From the NCBI RefSeq assembly GCF_043780375.1, contig NZ_JAYWCU010000144.1, positions 27,900 through 91,899 on the forward strand: a stretch of 64,000 nt of DNA, in the 5' to 3' direction. Position numbers and translations under genes: made by a program. The notes beneath the pieces were generated by a model. That model saw only the letters and a program-made list of their open reading frames with translations, was not told where the DNA came from and did not search any database. Source of the stretch: Emticicia sp043780375. Its GTDB lineage: Bacteria; Bacteroidota; Bacteroidia; Cytophagales; Spirosomataceae. Numbering within the stretch: position 1 is the first letter of the stretch; each line of letters starts with the position of its first letter. Positions 42,963-51,809 of the stretch are shown here, piece by piece.

Positions 42963-42993
42963 GAGGCTTTATTCACGTAGAGCCTCTTTTTTT
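42963..42993 (+). terminator. Terminator after the TIM-barrel gene
   Basis: GAGGCT (42963-42968) pairs with AGCCTC (42981-42986), followed by seven T. It is about 30 bases after the stop. Confidence 0.75.
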
Positions 42994-43068
42994 ATTCAAT
43001 TTCGCAAGATTCAGATTTTAAAATTGAATACTTTTCTTAAACTTGCATTTTTATATCGACAAATTTAA

Positions 43069-43971
43069 ATGATACATTTACCCACACCAACAGCCTTTAG
43101 TTTTACAGAAACACTTCGGTTTTTAACTCGAAACGAAAAAGAATGTTTGCATACTGTTAAAGGTGAAACCATTTTCAAACTATTAGAAATTGACGGTGAA
43201 TTGGTATTGTTTTCTATCAATTTTCTTGATTCTTCTTTACAAATAACGATTCATACGCCCATAACCTCTCCTAAATCCTCTCCACAGGAGAGGACTTTAT
43301 TTGAATTTGTGAAAAAATACGTGCAGAATTGGTTCGATTTAGAAGCAAATTTGACTGATTTTTACAAAACTGCTCAAAACGACGAGATTTTAGCCAATTT
43401 ATGTCAAAGATTTCACGGACTACGCATGGTCGGAATGCCTGATTTGTTCGAATCACTCGTTTGGTCAATTATCGGACAGCAAATCAATCTAAATTTTGCT
43501 TATTCGCTCAAAGAACGTTTGGTGAAGAATTTTGGCAAAAGTCTGGTTTATAATGATGAAACATTTTTTGCTTTGCCTACGCCCGAAAAATTGGCAAATT
43601 TGAGTCTTGAAGATTTTCAGCCGCACCAGTTTAGTAGAAGTAAAGCACAATATATTTTGAATATTTCGAGGGCTTTTGCCGATGGTAATTTATCTCAAAG
43701 AGATTTAGAAAAATTGCCTTTTGAGGAAATTCGAGAGAAATTAGTACAAATTAAAGGAGTTGGTAACTGGACGGCCAATTATTCGATGATGAAAAGTTTG
43801 AAAAATTATGATGCTTTTCCTGTAGAAGATGTGGGTTTACACAATGCCGTGAAAACCCAATATAGTTTGGAAGGAAAACCAAGTATTGTGACACTAAATT
43901 TAATGTCCGAAAAATGGTCTGGCTGGAAAGGTTATGCAACTTTTTATTTTTGGCATTCGTTGTTGGGGTAG
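43069..43971 (+). CDS. AlkA-type DNA-3-methyladenine glycosylase with an in-frame palindromic insertion
   Basis: This base-excision enzyme removes alkylated purines. The helix-hairpin-helix motif LVQIKGVGNWTANY (225-238) and the catalytic Asp254 (PVEDVGL) are intact; the SIIGQQINLNFA helix (133-144) is typical. The N-terminal domain (1-100) is the TBP-like AlkA_N type. Residues about 64-77 (PITSPKSSPQERTL) are encoded by a CCTCTCC/GGAGAGG repeat element sitting in the linker between the N-terminal domain strands and the next helix. Length 300 aa is normal. Confidence 0.9.
   Translation: MIHLPTPTAFSFTETLRFLTRNEKECLHTVKGETIFKLLEIDGELVLFSINFLDSSLQITIHTPITSPKSSPQERTLFEFVKKYVQNWFDLEANLTDFYKTAQNDEILANLCQRFHGLRMVGMPDLFESLVWSIIGQQINLNFAYSLKERLVKNFGKSLVYNDETFFALPTPEKLANLSLEDFQPHQFSRSKAQYILNISRAFADGNLSQRDLEKLPFEEIREKLVQIKGVGNWTANYSMMKSLKNYDAFPVEDVGLHNAVKTQYSLEGKPSIVTLNLMSEKWSGWKGYATFYFWHSLLG
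43265..43293 (+). repeat. Palindromic element inside the AlkA-type gene
   Basis: CCTCTCC occurs at 43265-43271 and again at 43277-43283, where it pairs with GGAGAGG (43287-43293) around a 3-base loop. The flanks CTAAAT and ACTTT match the intergenic elements of the same type at 29145 and 37839. The frame is preserved. Confidence 0.75.
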
Positions 43972-44043
43972 AAAAGACGATAGTCCGCAAATAATATTCG
44001 ACAGCTTATAACTCATTGATAGTCAAATAATTAAATCCAAAAA

Positions 44044-44406
44044 ATGACAAAGAAAACATTAGTAATAGGAGCATCCACAGACTCAAGTCGATATGCGTTT
44101 TTAGCAGCAAATAGCTTATTAAGACATCAGCATAAAATTGAGCTTTTAGGTAAAAAAGAAGGCAAAATTGGTGAAAATGAAATAAAAACAGGCAAACCAG
44201 CCTTGGAAAATATTGACACCGTAACATTGTATTTAAATCCAAAACATCAAACCGAATATTACGATTATATCGTTGCACTAAAACCTCGTCGAGTCATATT
44301 TAATCCAGGTGCTGAAAATGCCGAGTTTGAAGAAATTTTGACCCAAAACAACATCGAACCCATACAAGCCTGCACACTTGTGATGCTTTCTACGGGGCAG
44401 TATTAG
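44044..44406 (+). CDS. CoA-binding (Rossmann) protein, YccU type
   Basis: A 120-residue single-domain protein of the CoA-binding family. It opens with KTLVIGASTDSSRYAFLAANSLLRHQH, the nucleotide-binding turn, and has KPRRVIFNPGAENAEF near the C-terminus, both typical of this group. The function is unknown; the fold binds CoA in related succinyl-CoA synthetases. It overlaps the convergent YdcF-like gene by four bases. Confidence 0.88.
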   Translation: MTKKTLVIGASTDSSRYAFLAANSLLRHQHKIELLGKKEGKIGENEIKTGKPALENIDTVTLYLNPKHQTEYYDYIVALKPRRVIFNPGAENAEFEEILTQNNIEPIQACTLVMLSTGQY

Positions 44407-45071
44407 TTAGCCATTCTGCCTTCAAAACCCATTTCTACAAGCATTTCGTAGGCATTCCATACTTCAGCAGGAATTTCCATTGCTATTAAGAAACCTTTTT
44501 CGGGATATATTTTTAGGCGTTGTAAATCTCCTGTCATGTTGCTAATCACTCGTGCTTTACTGATATTATTTTCAGCACAACGAGCAATATACGATTCGTA
44601 AGTATCGGGCAAAGCACTTGCCGTAAAATCAAAATCGGTAAATTGCACTTTTGCCGTAGCCCACGTGCGACGCACCATGTAAGGTTTCTGCACCAGAATA
44701 AAACTTTTAAAACCAAGGCTTTTTTCCTGTAAAAGTTTTCGAGTAAAAATAAAGTTTTCACCCGTGTTTGTTGCTTCATTTTCTAATATAATTGCCTCGG
44801 CAGGAACACCCTTTTCTATAGCAATATCAAAAAACGCTTCTGCTTCAGACTTTGGCGTAGTATTTCTTAATTCACCAATAGGTCGAACAACTCCTCCCGA
44901 AAAAACAATGTATGAAGCAAAGTCTTCGTGATACAATTGTGCTGCATAATCTGCCACACTTGGGTCGTGGCTTCCTAAAACAAAAATACAATCAGCTTTT
45001 TGAAGGTCTTGTTTCAGAAAGTGATAATCAAAAAGTAGCTGTGCGTAATAGTCAATCTTATTTTCGTCCAT
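44403..45071 (-). CDS. YdcF-like DUF218 protein
   Basis: A 222-residue DUF218 domain protein. Family marks are CIFVLGSHDPSVADYAAQLY (about 28-47), YIVFSGGVVRPIGELRNTTPKSEAEAFFDIA and ILENEATNTGENFIFTRKLL. This form lacks the membrane helices of SanA/ElyC and is probably cytoplasmic. YdcF binds S-adenosylmethionine in E. coli, but the reaction is not known. Confidence 0.88.
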   Translation of the reverse strand: MDENKIDYYAQLLFDYHFLKQDLQKADCIFVLGSHDPSVADYAAQLYHEDFASYIVFSGGVVRPIGELRNTTPKSEAEAFFDIAIEKGVPAEAIILENEATNTGENFIFTRKLLQEKSLGFKSFILVQKPYMVRRTWATAKVQFTDFDFTASALPDTYESYIARCAENNISKARVISNMTGDLQRLKIYPEKGFLIAMEIPAEVWNAYEMLVEMGFEGRMAN

Positions 45072-45190
45072 TTATCAATGTTTTTTACCTGTTGGCAAAA
45101 TTATATAATAATGACCAAAAATTAATGATACTTTTATTAATGAATTTCGTCAGAAGTTCGTTCTTAAATAAAAAATAAATTTACAATACA

Positions 45191-45490
45191 ATGATAAATG
45201 CAAAACATTTGGCAACATTCGTACTCGGAGCAGCAGCGGGTGTAGCACTTCATAAATACTTACAAACCGAAGAAGGCGAAAAGGCTTTGAATGATTTGAA
45301 AATTAAAGGTAATCAATTGAAAGACGATGCCGAACAAGCAATTGACAAAGCCCCAGAATATTTCGAGAAATTGAAAACCGAAGGAGCAGCAGCATTGAAA
45401 GACAGTTTTCCAGGAATTGAGGCATTTCTACAAGAATTATTTGGTAAAAACACGCCACAAGCAACGGTTGCCGAAGAACCAAAAGCATAA
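45191..45490 (+). CDS. Small YtxH-like protein
   Basis: A 99-residue protein with a short hydrophobic, glycine-rich N-terminus (FVLGAAAGVALHKYL, 10-24) followed by an amphipathic, charged helix region. This layout fits YtxH-type stress or envelope proteins, of unknown function. A perfect hairpin terminator follows. Confidence 0.75.
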   Translation: MINAKHLATFVLGAAAGVALHKYLQTEEGEKALNDLKIKGNQLKDDAEQAIDKAPEYFEKLKTEGAAALKDSFPGIEAFLQELFGKNTPQATVAEEPKA

Positions 45491-45543
45491 TTTCGATTGT
45501 GGTGCGAACCGAGCATCGGTCGCTTCCAGTTTGCCGTAAAAGT

Positions 45544-45581
45544 AAAAGCTGTGTAAATTAGGTATAGTTTACACAGCTTTT
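45544..45581. terminator. Bidirectional terminator
   Basis: AAAAGCTGTGTAAA (45544-45557) pairs perfectly with 45568-45581, ending in T. It serves the YtxH-like gene and overlaps the last base of the convergent lipoprotein gene. Confidence 0.88.
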
Positions 45582-45997
45582 TACAGCTTTTTTACCGTCA
45601 AAGTAACCTTATAATCTTTCAATTTTATCTCGCCACTATTCTCTGGATAAGGTAATACATCCGAAATCTCAACAGAATATTTTTGATTTCCTAACTCAAC
45701 TGTGGTAGTAGAAGGTTTAGCATTATCAGCCAAAAACTCCAAAATAGCATCTTTTGATACATTCGACTCCGAAATTTTCAAATAAACTTTCACACTTCCC
45801 ATCCAAACACAAGTAACATTTTTTGGACAACGACTGTCTTCTATTTTTGTAATTTTCACCTTCACACCTTCCTGATAAGCTACTTCATTATCATAAGTTG
45901 CTTCAATTTTATTGCCTAACGTCACGCTTGGTACAGCCGAGTTTTCTTTTGTGCATGAAATAATTGCAAACATCAAAACTATTATTAATTTGTCCAT
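45581..45997 (-). CDS. Small lipoprotein with a CPxxVTCVWMGS motif
   Basis: The ATG at 45997 gives 138 residues; an upstream extension of the frame lacks sense as protein. The lipobox is IISC (Cys15). The central DSRCPKNVTCVWMGSVKVYL segment with two Cys is a recognisable mark of small Bacteroidota lipoproteins of unknown function, followed by a beta-strand-rich domain ending in YKVTLTVKKL. No operon partner is seen. Confidence 0.78.
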   Translation of the reverse strand: MDKLIIVLMFAIISCTKENSAVPSVTLGNKIEATYDNEVAYQEGVKVKITKIEDSRCPKNVTCVWMGSVKVYLKISESNVSKDAILEFLADNAKPSTTTVELGNQKYSVEISDVLPYPENSGEIKLKDYKVTLTVKKL

Positions 45998-46189
45998 ATT
46001 TATATATTTTTTCAAAACTGATAATACATTAATGATGCTTTTTGTTGGAAAATGGTTGTAAGCACAATCAAAAATATCCACCAAATTGCCATTCCACAAA
46101 CCCAAAACTCCATTTATGTAGATTTCTTTGAGAGATTAATATGGAAAATCTTATCTTCGTCATGAAAATTTTAAACCCCCATTAATGCC

Positions 46190-46969
46190 ATGCGTTCTCA
46201 CGAAATTGACTACAAAATTTTTGGCGAAGATATTCAAATCGTCGAAATAGAACTTGACCCTAACGAAACCGTTATTGCCGAAGCTGGTACTATGCTTTTT
46301 ATGGAAGACGGCATTCAGTTTGAAACCAAAATGGGTGATGGCTCACAGCCTCAGCAAAGTTTAATGGGCAAACTCATGCAAGCAGGTAGCCGAGTGCTAA
46401 TGGGTGAGTCTATTTTTATGACTCATTTTACCAATCGCTCGAATATTAAACGAAAAGTAGCTTTTGCAGCCCCATACCCAGGTACAATAAAGGCAGTGGA
46501 TTTGGCAAAAATTATGGGAAATACGCTCATTGTACAGAAAGATGCCTTTTTGTGTGCAGCCATGGGTACAAGTATTTCGATTCATTTCAATCAAAAGCTT
46601 GGAGCTGGTTTCTTTGGCGGCGAAGGCTTTATTTTAGAAAAAATTCAGGGTGACGGCATGGCTTTTATTCATTCAGGTGGAGTTGTGATTGAGCGTCAGT
46701 TGAACAACGAAACACTTCGCATTGACACCGGTTGTGTAGTTGGTTTCGAGCCACAATTACAATTCGACATCGAACGCTCAGGAAGTCTAAAATCAATGGT
46801 TTTTGGCGGCGAAGGTATCTTTTTAGCAACTTTGCGTGGCACAGGCAAAGTTTGGATTCAATCGTTGCCAATTTCAAAACTTATCCAACGCCTCACGCCT
46901 TATGGTGGAAATGCAGGTAAAGAAAGTGGTTCGGTTTTAGGTGGTTTGGGCAGTTTGTTTGAACGTTAA
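46190..46969 (+). CDS. TIGR00266/AIM24-family protein
   Basis: A 259-residue double-stranded beta-helix protein of the family to which yeast mitochondrial AIM24 belongs. The repeated segments IVEIELDPNETVIAEAGTMLFM, FLCAAMGTSISIHF, GDGMAFIHSGGVVIERQLNNETLRIDTGCVVGFE and MVFGGEGIFLATLRGTGKVWIQSLP are typical. Bacterial members are cytoplasmic and their role is unknown. It is monocistronic with a strong terminator. Confidence 0.9.
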   Translation: MRSHEIDYKIFGEDIQIVEIELDPNETVIAEAGTMLFMEDGIQFETKMGDGSQPQQSLMGKLMQAGSRVLMGESIFMTHFTNRSNIKRKVAFAAPYPGTIKAVDLAKIMGNTLIVQKDAFLCAAMGTSISIHFNQKLGAGFFGGEGFILEKIQGDGMAFIHSGGVVIERQLNNETLRIDTGCVVGFEPQLQFDIERSGSLKSMVFGGEGIFLATLRGTGKVWIQSLPISKLIQRLTPYGGNAGKESGSVLGGLGSLFER

Positions 46970-46993
46970 TTGAATAAAAAAGTTTTTATCTTT

Positions 46994-47044
46994 AAGTACG
47001 GCTTCGCTGGGCGATACTCACTCAAAGCGAAGCCGTACTTTTTT
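46994..47044 (+). terminator. Terminator after the AIM24-family gene
   Basis: AAGTACGGCTTCGCT (46994-47008) pairs perfectly with 47026-47040 and is followed by T. The 17-base loop is long. The stem is unusually GC-rich for the region. Confidence 0.8.
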
Positions 47045-47126
47045 ATAATCATATTAATTTGTTAGTCGAGATAAAATTCTCTAAAAAATATTTAATTTTG
47101 TAGCAAAATCGATCACTAATAAAAAA

Positions 47127-48452
47127 ATGAAACCACTAAAAGGAATCTTCTTATTTGCCATAGTACTTTTATTATCAAATAGTTGCAAGCAAAAAACCAG
47201 TGCCGAATATAGTCAGGAAGTCAATAATGCAGATTTTTATCATGGCTGCGTCAATCAGCTAACCGACGTAATTATTCATGATATTTTTTCACCACCTGTA
47301 GCAAGTCGAATCTACTCTTATGCTACTTTGGCAGGTTATGAGGCAATGGTTTCAGGCAATAAAGACTATCCTTCGATGGTTGGGAAAATAAAAGATTTCA
47401 ATAAAATTTCGCAGCCAGAAACAGGCAAAGAATATTGTTACCCATTATCGGGCATCAAAGCATTTATGACTGTTGCTCGTGGACTTACTTTTTCGGTTGA
47501 AAAATATGATGACTTTGAAAAAGGTTTGGATAAAAAATTCAAAGATGCGGGCGTACCAAGCGATGTCATTGAGCGTTCGGTAGCTTACGGAGATTCAGTC
47601 GGAAAAGCGGTTTTGGCTTATGCAAAAAAAGACAAATACCCACAAACTCGTGGTTTACGCTATACTTTACAAAATAAACTTGGCTCTTGGCAGCCAACTC
47701 CTCCTTCGTATGCCGATGCCATCGAGCCAAATTGGGGTTCAATTCGCACTATGGCGATAGATTCTTCTACGCAATTCATGCCACCTGCTCCATTTGCTTA
47801 TGATTTGGCAAAAACAAGTCTATTTATGAAAGAGGTAACAGAAATATCTGAAATGGGCAAAAATTTGACCGAAGAAGAAAAACGAATCGCATGGTTTTGG
47901 GATGATAATGCTTTTGTTATGAATGTACAAGGACACGTGATGTTTGCTGATAAAAAAATGACTCCAGGTGGACACTGGCTTGCTATCGTAAAAACTGTTT
48001 GTAAAGATAAAAAAGCTGATTTAATGAAATCGGCACAAGCATATTTATTAGTTTCGATTGCCTTGCGAGATGCTTTTATTAATTGTTGGGAGGTAAAATA
48101 TCGTTACCATAAAATCCGTCCCGAAACAATTATCAATGCAAGCGTAGATACCAAATGGATTCCATTTTTGCAAACGCCTCCTTTTCCTGAATATACCAGC
48201 GGACATAGCACCATTTCGGGTGCATCTGCCGAAGTTTTAACCCAACTTTTTGGTGAAAACGTAGCCTTTACCGACTCTACCGAAGCTAAATTTGGTCATG
48301 GTGTAGGGCAATTCAAATCATTCTATGAAGCTGCCAACCAAGCATCTATCAGTCGTTGCTACGGTGGAATTCACTTCCGTTCGGCATGTGATGAAGGCTT
48401 GATAACAGGTAAGAAAATCGGAGAATGGGTAATGTTAAAGGCGAAAAAGTAA
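47127..48452 (+). CDS. Vanadium-dependent haloperoxidase / PAP2-fold lipoprotein
   Basis: The lipobox is LSNSC (about 16-20), so the protein is anchored in the envelope. The PAP2 core is in the last third: KYRYHKIRP (about 323-331), EYTSGHSTISGA (about 354-365) and SRCYGGIHFRSACDEG (about 407-422), which carry the Lys/Arg, the Ser-Gly-His and the Arg/His phosphate or vanadate ligands. This large all-helical form (441 aa) matches bacterial vanadium-haloperoxidase-like proteins, whose actual activity (phosphatase or peroxidase) is untested. It lies upstream of purU by 27 bases. Confidence 0.85.
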   Translation: MKPLKGIFLFAIVLLLSNSCKQKTSAEYSQEVNNADFYHGCVNQLTDVIIHDIFSPPVASRIYSYATLAGYEAMVSGNKDYPSMVGKIKDFNKISQPETGKEYCYPLSGIKAFMTVARGLTFSVEKYDDFEKGLDKKFKDAGVPSDVIERSVAYGDSVGKAVLAYAKKDKYPQTRGLRYTLQNKLGSWQPTPPSYADAIEPNWGSIRTMAIDSSTQFMPPAPFAYDLAKTSLFMKEVTEISEMGKNLTEEEKRIAWFWDDNAFVMNVQGHVMFADKKMTPGGHWLAIVKTVCKDKKADLMKSAQAYLLVSIALRDAFINCWEVKYRYHKIRPETIINASVDTKWIPFLQTPPFPEYTSGHSTISGASAEVLTQLFGENVAFTDSTEAKFGHGVGQFKSFYEAANQASISRCYGGIHFRSACDEGLITGKKIGEWVMLKAKK

Positions 48453-48479
48453 TATACTCGCTTTAGAAAACTTTGAATA

Positions 48480-49334
48480 ATGACAAAACACATTCTTCTC
48501 ATGGACGGGCCCGATGCAAAAGGTCTGATTTTTCATGTAACAAGCGTACTTTATAAAAATGAATGCAATATTATTTCGCAAGACGAATACGTTAGTCCTG
48601 ATGGTGGCGAACCTAACGGACAGTTTTTCATGCGAACTGAATTTGAGTCGCCTGATAAACTCGACCCGCAAAAAGTTTTGAAAGACTTGCGAGTAGCAAT
48701 TGCCACACCAGAAATAAACTTACGCATCAATCCCAAAAAGAAAAAAGATGTGGTGATTTTGGCAACAAAAGAACATCATTGCTTGTCAGATTTGCTTATT
48801 CGCTATAATTTCGATGAACTGGATGCCAATATTTTGGCAGTCGTGAGCAATTATAATACACTTCAACCTTTTGTTAGTAAGTTCGGAATTCCATTTCATT
48901 ATATCACGCACGAACACAAAACCCGGGAAGAACACGAAGAAGCCATTCTCCGAACTTTGAAGATTTACCAACCCGAATATTTAGTTTTGGCAAAATATAT
49001 GCGTATTCTTTCACCCGAATTTGTTTCACATTATCCTAACAAAACTGTCAATATTCATCATTCATTTTTACCTGCTTTCATCGGAGCTCATCCTTACCGA
49101 CAAGCCTACGAACGTGGTGTAAAAATTATTGGAGCTACGGCACATTTTGTCAATAATAATTTGGACGAAGGGCCAATAATTGCTCAAAATGTAAAAGATA
49201 TTGACCACCGCTATACTGCCAGCGACATGGCTCGTGAAGGAAAAGAAGTAGAGAAATCGGTACTAACGCATGCCCTAAAGTTAGTCTTTAACGACCGTGT
49301 TTTTATTTATGGAAACCGAACGGTGGTGCTTTAG
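48480..49334 (+). CDS. purU: Formyltetrahydrofolate deformylase
   Basis: PurU hydrolyses 10-formyltetrahydrofolate to formate and tetrahydrofolate, balancing one-carbon pools. An N-terminal ACT domain (about 1-80, HILLMDGPDAKGLIFHVTSVLY) precedes the formyltransferase-fold domain with IHHSFLPAFIGAHPYRQAYERGVKIIGATAHFV and LDEGPIIAQ (catalytic Asn/His/Asp region). Length 284 aa is normal. Translation may be coupled to the upstream haloperoxidase-like gene, but no functional link is evident. Confidence 0.95.
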   Translation: MTKHILLMDGPDAKGLIFHVTSVLYKNECNIISQDEYVSPDGGEPNGQFFMRTEFESPDKLDPQKVLKDLRVAIATPEINLRINPKKKKDVVILATKEHHCLSDLLIRYNFDELDANILAVVSNYNTLQPFVSKFGIPFHYITHEHKTREEHEEAILRTLKIYQPEYLVLAKYMRILSPEFVSHYPNKTVNIHHSFLPAFIGAHPYRQAYERGVKIIGATAHFVNNNLDEGPIIAQNVKDIDHRYTASDMAREGKEVEKSVLTHALKLVFNDRVFIYGNRTVVL

Positions 49335-49401
49335 TTTTACGACAAAATAGATTTGAGGAATCATTTTTCTATCCGACTTCAATTTTATTTACATCTATTA
49401 C

Positions 49402-49926
49402 TTATTTTATATTTGCTTCTACAAATAGTCCACTTTTTTCAATATGTGCTATTGTTGATGGTTTTATATGAATACATTTTATGTACATGTAATAGTCAAA
49501 TCCAAATCTAATCTCAATATTTTCATTTACCAAGAGCATCCAAACTGTTTCTCTTAATATTAATCTTATAATTTTGTCAAGCTGAATCAAGTCCAATTTT
49601 AAACCATTTTTGAGTATTTTTACTTCTTTATCAAAGTCAACAATAATATTTTTAAGTCGTCCATTCTTCTCATGTTTTTTAAAATCTTTTTTTGTGTCAT
49701 ACAATTCAATGGAATCGACTTTTAAGAAATGAACATTCATTTCATTCAGAATAATCTTTACAGTATTAACATAGGCAGTTTCTATTTTTTCATATTCTTC
49801 GTAAGTTGGATTATTGTATTTTGGTTTTCCGATATCACTTATCGCAGTCCACTCAGAACTATCCATGTAGCACCCATCTTCATTTCTCTTTTGTGGATTA
49901 AATTTTGTAATTCTGTAACTCGTCAT
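49402..49926 (-). CDS. Hypothetical protein, possible immunity-type orphan
   Basis: A 174-residue soluble protein rich in Lys, Ile and Tyr, with no signal peptide or membrane helix. It starts MTSYRITKFNPQKRNEDGCY and continues SEWTAISDIGKP, a beginning that I associate with scattered hypothetical proteins in Bacteroidota and Bacillota, some beside toxin genes. No toxin partner is visible here. Its coding region is more AT-rich than neighbours. Function cannot be assigned. Confidence 0.7.
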   Translation of the reverse strand: MTSYRITKFNPQKRNEDGCYMDSSEWTAISDIGKPKYNNPTYEEYEKIETAYVNTVKIILNEMNVHFLKVDSIELYDTKKDFKKHEKNGRLKNIIVDFDKEVKILKNGLKLDLIQLDKIIRLILRETVWMLLVNENIEIRFGFDYYMYIKCIHIKPSTIAHIEKSGLFVEANIK

Positions 49927-49979
49927 AAATTAAGTATAAGAAGGATTATCAGTTAATTGATTATGTTAAACAACTCCTC

Positions 49980-51602
49980 CTAATTTTTCACAATCACAAA
50001 CTCCACACGGCGGTTTTGTGCTTTTCCTTCTTCGGTGTCATTAGAAGCCACCGGGCGAGTTTCACCAAAACCAACACTTGTAACTCGATTGGCAGAAAGT
50101 TTCTTTGAAAGTAGATAAGTACGCACCGATTCGGCACGGTCTTGCGAAAGTTTTAGGTTGCTTTCGTTTGAGCCAACATTATCTGTATGTCCTTGTATTT
50201 CGATGGTCAAGTTTATATTTTCTTTCATTGTTTCAGCAATTCTATCTAACTCAGGGAAAGATTCTGAGCGAAGCGTAGCTTTGGCATATTCAAAGAAAAT
50301 ATTATTCAGAAGAACCTTTTCACCCGCTTTTATTGGCACAAGTTTCAAATCATCCCCATCAATTTCTTTGTATTCTTTTATTTCTGTCAAGTCAATATTC
50401 TTACCAATCGCAATAAAATCTTTCGCCACTGCTCGGTACGAATATTTAGAACCGTATGGTAAAGTAATTTTATATTCACCAGTCGTTGGGTTGGTATCTG
50501 CCACGCCAGCCTCTTCGCCATCTGGGAGTGTTTGATAAATAATTTTTGCTTCAATTGGTCGCCCTGTTTTTTCATCTAAAACTCTACCACTAATCATCAC
50601 GACAGGCGTGGGTGCAGTTTTATTAATATCTATCGGACTCTTTCCTTCGCTCAAACTTTTTTGTTCTTCAATTCTGCTATTAGAAGTTTGTGTACCGCCA
50701 ATTGTTGGTTCAATTTTTTTATCTTCTTTTAGCTTAAAACGCACTAAGTCGCCTTTTCCTACAGAGTTTTTCTTGGTAGTCATGTAAGCATACTCGCCCG
50801 AAGCGGCAATTGTATAAAAATATTCGTTGGCATCGCTATTTACTTTTTCACCCATATTGATTGGTTTCGACCATTTCCTCCAACTTCTATCCATACGTTT
50901 AGAAACCCAAATATCTGTACCTCCCAAACCACTTTTTCGGTTAGTAGAAAAATACATTGTATAATTATCAGATGCTAAAAAAGGTGTTGTTTCAGTATCG
51001 CCAGTGTTAATATCAGTGCCTAAACTTTCGGGTTTTGTCCATTTTCCATCTTTCCCTAAAAAACATACATAGAGGTCATCTTCTTTACCATTTTTCTTTT
51101 CGCTAAAAGCCAAAATCAAAGTTTTTCCATCATTCGACAAGCATGCAGTCAAGAATTGTCCCTTACAAAGATCATCAAATTTGGGAATCAACACTTTTTG
51201 AGGCTCCGACCAACCAGTTTTTGTCTTTTTGCACATCGAAATTCCTGCCTCGTTTTCTCTACGTCCTGCACTATAAACGCCCGAAATCAAAATCGTATTT
51301 CCGTCGGGTGTAATACTAAAAAGGTCATTGTATTGGTCTTTATTAATTGTATTGGGCATTCGTCTGGCAATTGTCCAAGTATTTTCTCTCAACTCCGAAT
51401 ACCACACATCTTGACTTCGTTTTGCTCCATAACTATTAGAAGGATGGCTTACACGACAAAAATATAAAGTTTTACCATCGGGTGAGATAACAGGGCTTGC
51501 CTCGTGAAATTCAGTATTAATTGCCGAACCCAATTGTTCGAGTGTTTGTGCGAATGAAAAAGTAGAAATAAAATAAGCTAATAATAGGATAGTCTTACGC
51601 AT
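49980..51602 (-). CDS. OmpA-domain protein with PD40 beta-propeller
   Basis: An outer-membrane-associated protein of 540 residues. The signal peptide (about 1-18, FSFAQT) is followed by WD40-like PD40 repeats (ISPDGKTLYFCR, SITPDGNTILIS, LSNDGKTLILAF, TTPFLASDNYTMYFSTNRKSGLGGTDIW). A carboxypeptidase-regulatory-like beta domain follows (about 335-410). The C-terminal OmpA domain (about 430-540) binds peptidoglycan: IEIQGHTDNVGSNESNLKLSQDRAESV. This architecture resembles PorE-like proteins and other Bacteroidota envelope proteins; direct type IX secretion involvement is not shown. Confidence 0.92.
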   Translation of the reverse strand: MRKTILLLAYFISTFSFAQTLEQLGSAINTEFHEASPVISPDGKTLYFCRVSHPSNSYGAKRSQDVWYSELRENTWTIARRMPNTINKDQYNDLFSITPDGNTILISGVYSAGRRENEAGISMCKKTKTGWSEPQKVLIPKFDDLCKGQFLTACLSNDGKTLILAFSEKKNGKEDDLYVCFLGKDGKWTKPESLGTDINTGDTETTPFLASDNYTMYFSTNRKSGLGGTDIWVSKRMDRSWRKWSKPINMGEKVNSDANEYFYTIAASGEYAYMTTKKNSVGKGDLVRFKLKEDKKIEPTIGGTQTSNSRIEEQKSLSEGKSPIDINKTAPTPVVMISGRVLDEKTGRPIEAKIIYQTLPDGEEAGVADTNPTTGEYKITLPYGSKYSYRAVAKDFIAIGKNIDLTEIKEYKEIDGDDLKLVPIKAGEKVLLNNIFFEYAKATLRSESFPELDRIAETMKENINLTIEIQGHTDNVGSNESNLKLSQDRAESVRTYLLSKKLSANRVTSVGFGETRPVASNDTEEGKAQNRRVEFVIVKN

Positions 51603-51625
51603 GATGTGTTTTTAGTTTTTAACTC

Positions 51626-51644
51626 CCTCTCCTCGAAGGAAAGG
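51626..51644. repeat. GC-rich palindromic element upstream of the OmpA-domain gene
   Basis: CCTCTCCT (51626-51633) and AGGAAAGG (51637-51644) pair 7 of 8, followed by CTCGGGTGAGGTGAAAG. The whole resembles the CCCTCTCC/GGAGAGGG repeat type also seen in coding DNA at 17550 and 43265. Confidence 0.5.
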
Positions 51645-51809
51645 CTCGGGTGAGGTGAAAGTCCAGTTGGTCAGTCAAATCGTCATACAAATAACGCAAT
51701 CTCCAAGCCAAAATGTATGAAATTCTTAAAAAATCGTTATAAAATCCTTAGTTTTGCAAAGCAAAAGCTAAACTCAAAATTTAAAATCAAAATTCCGAAA
51801 TAGATTATA

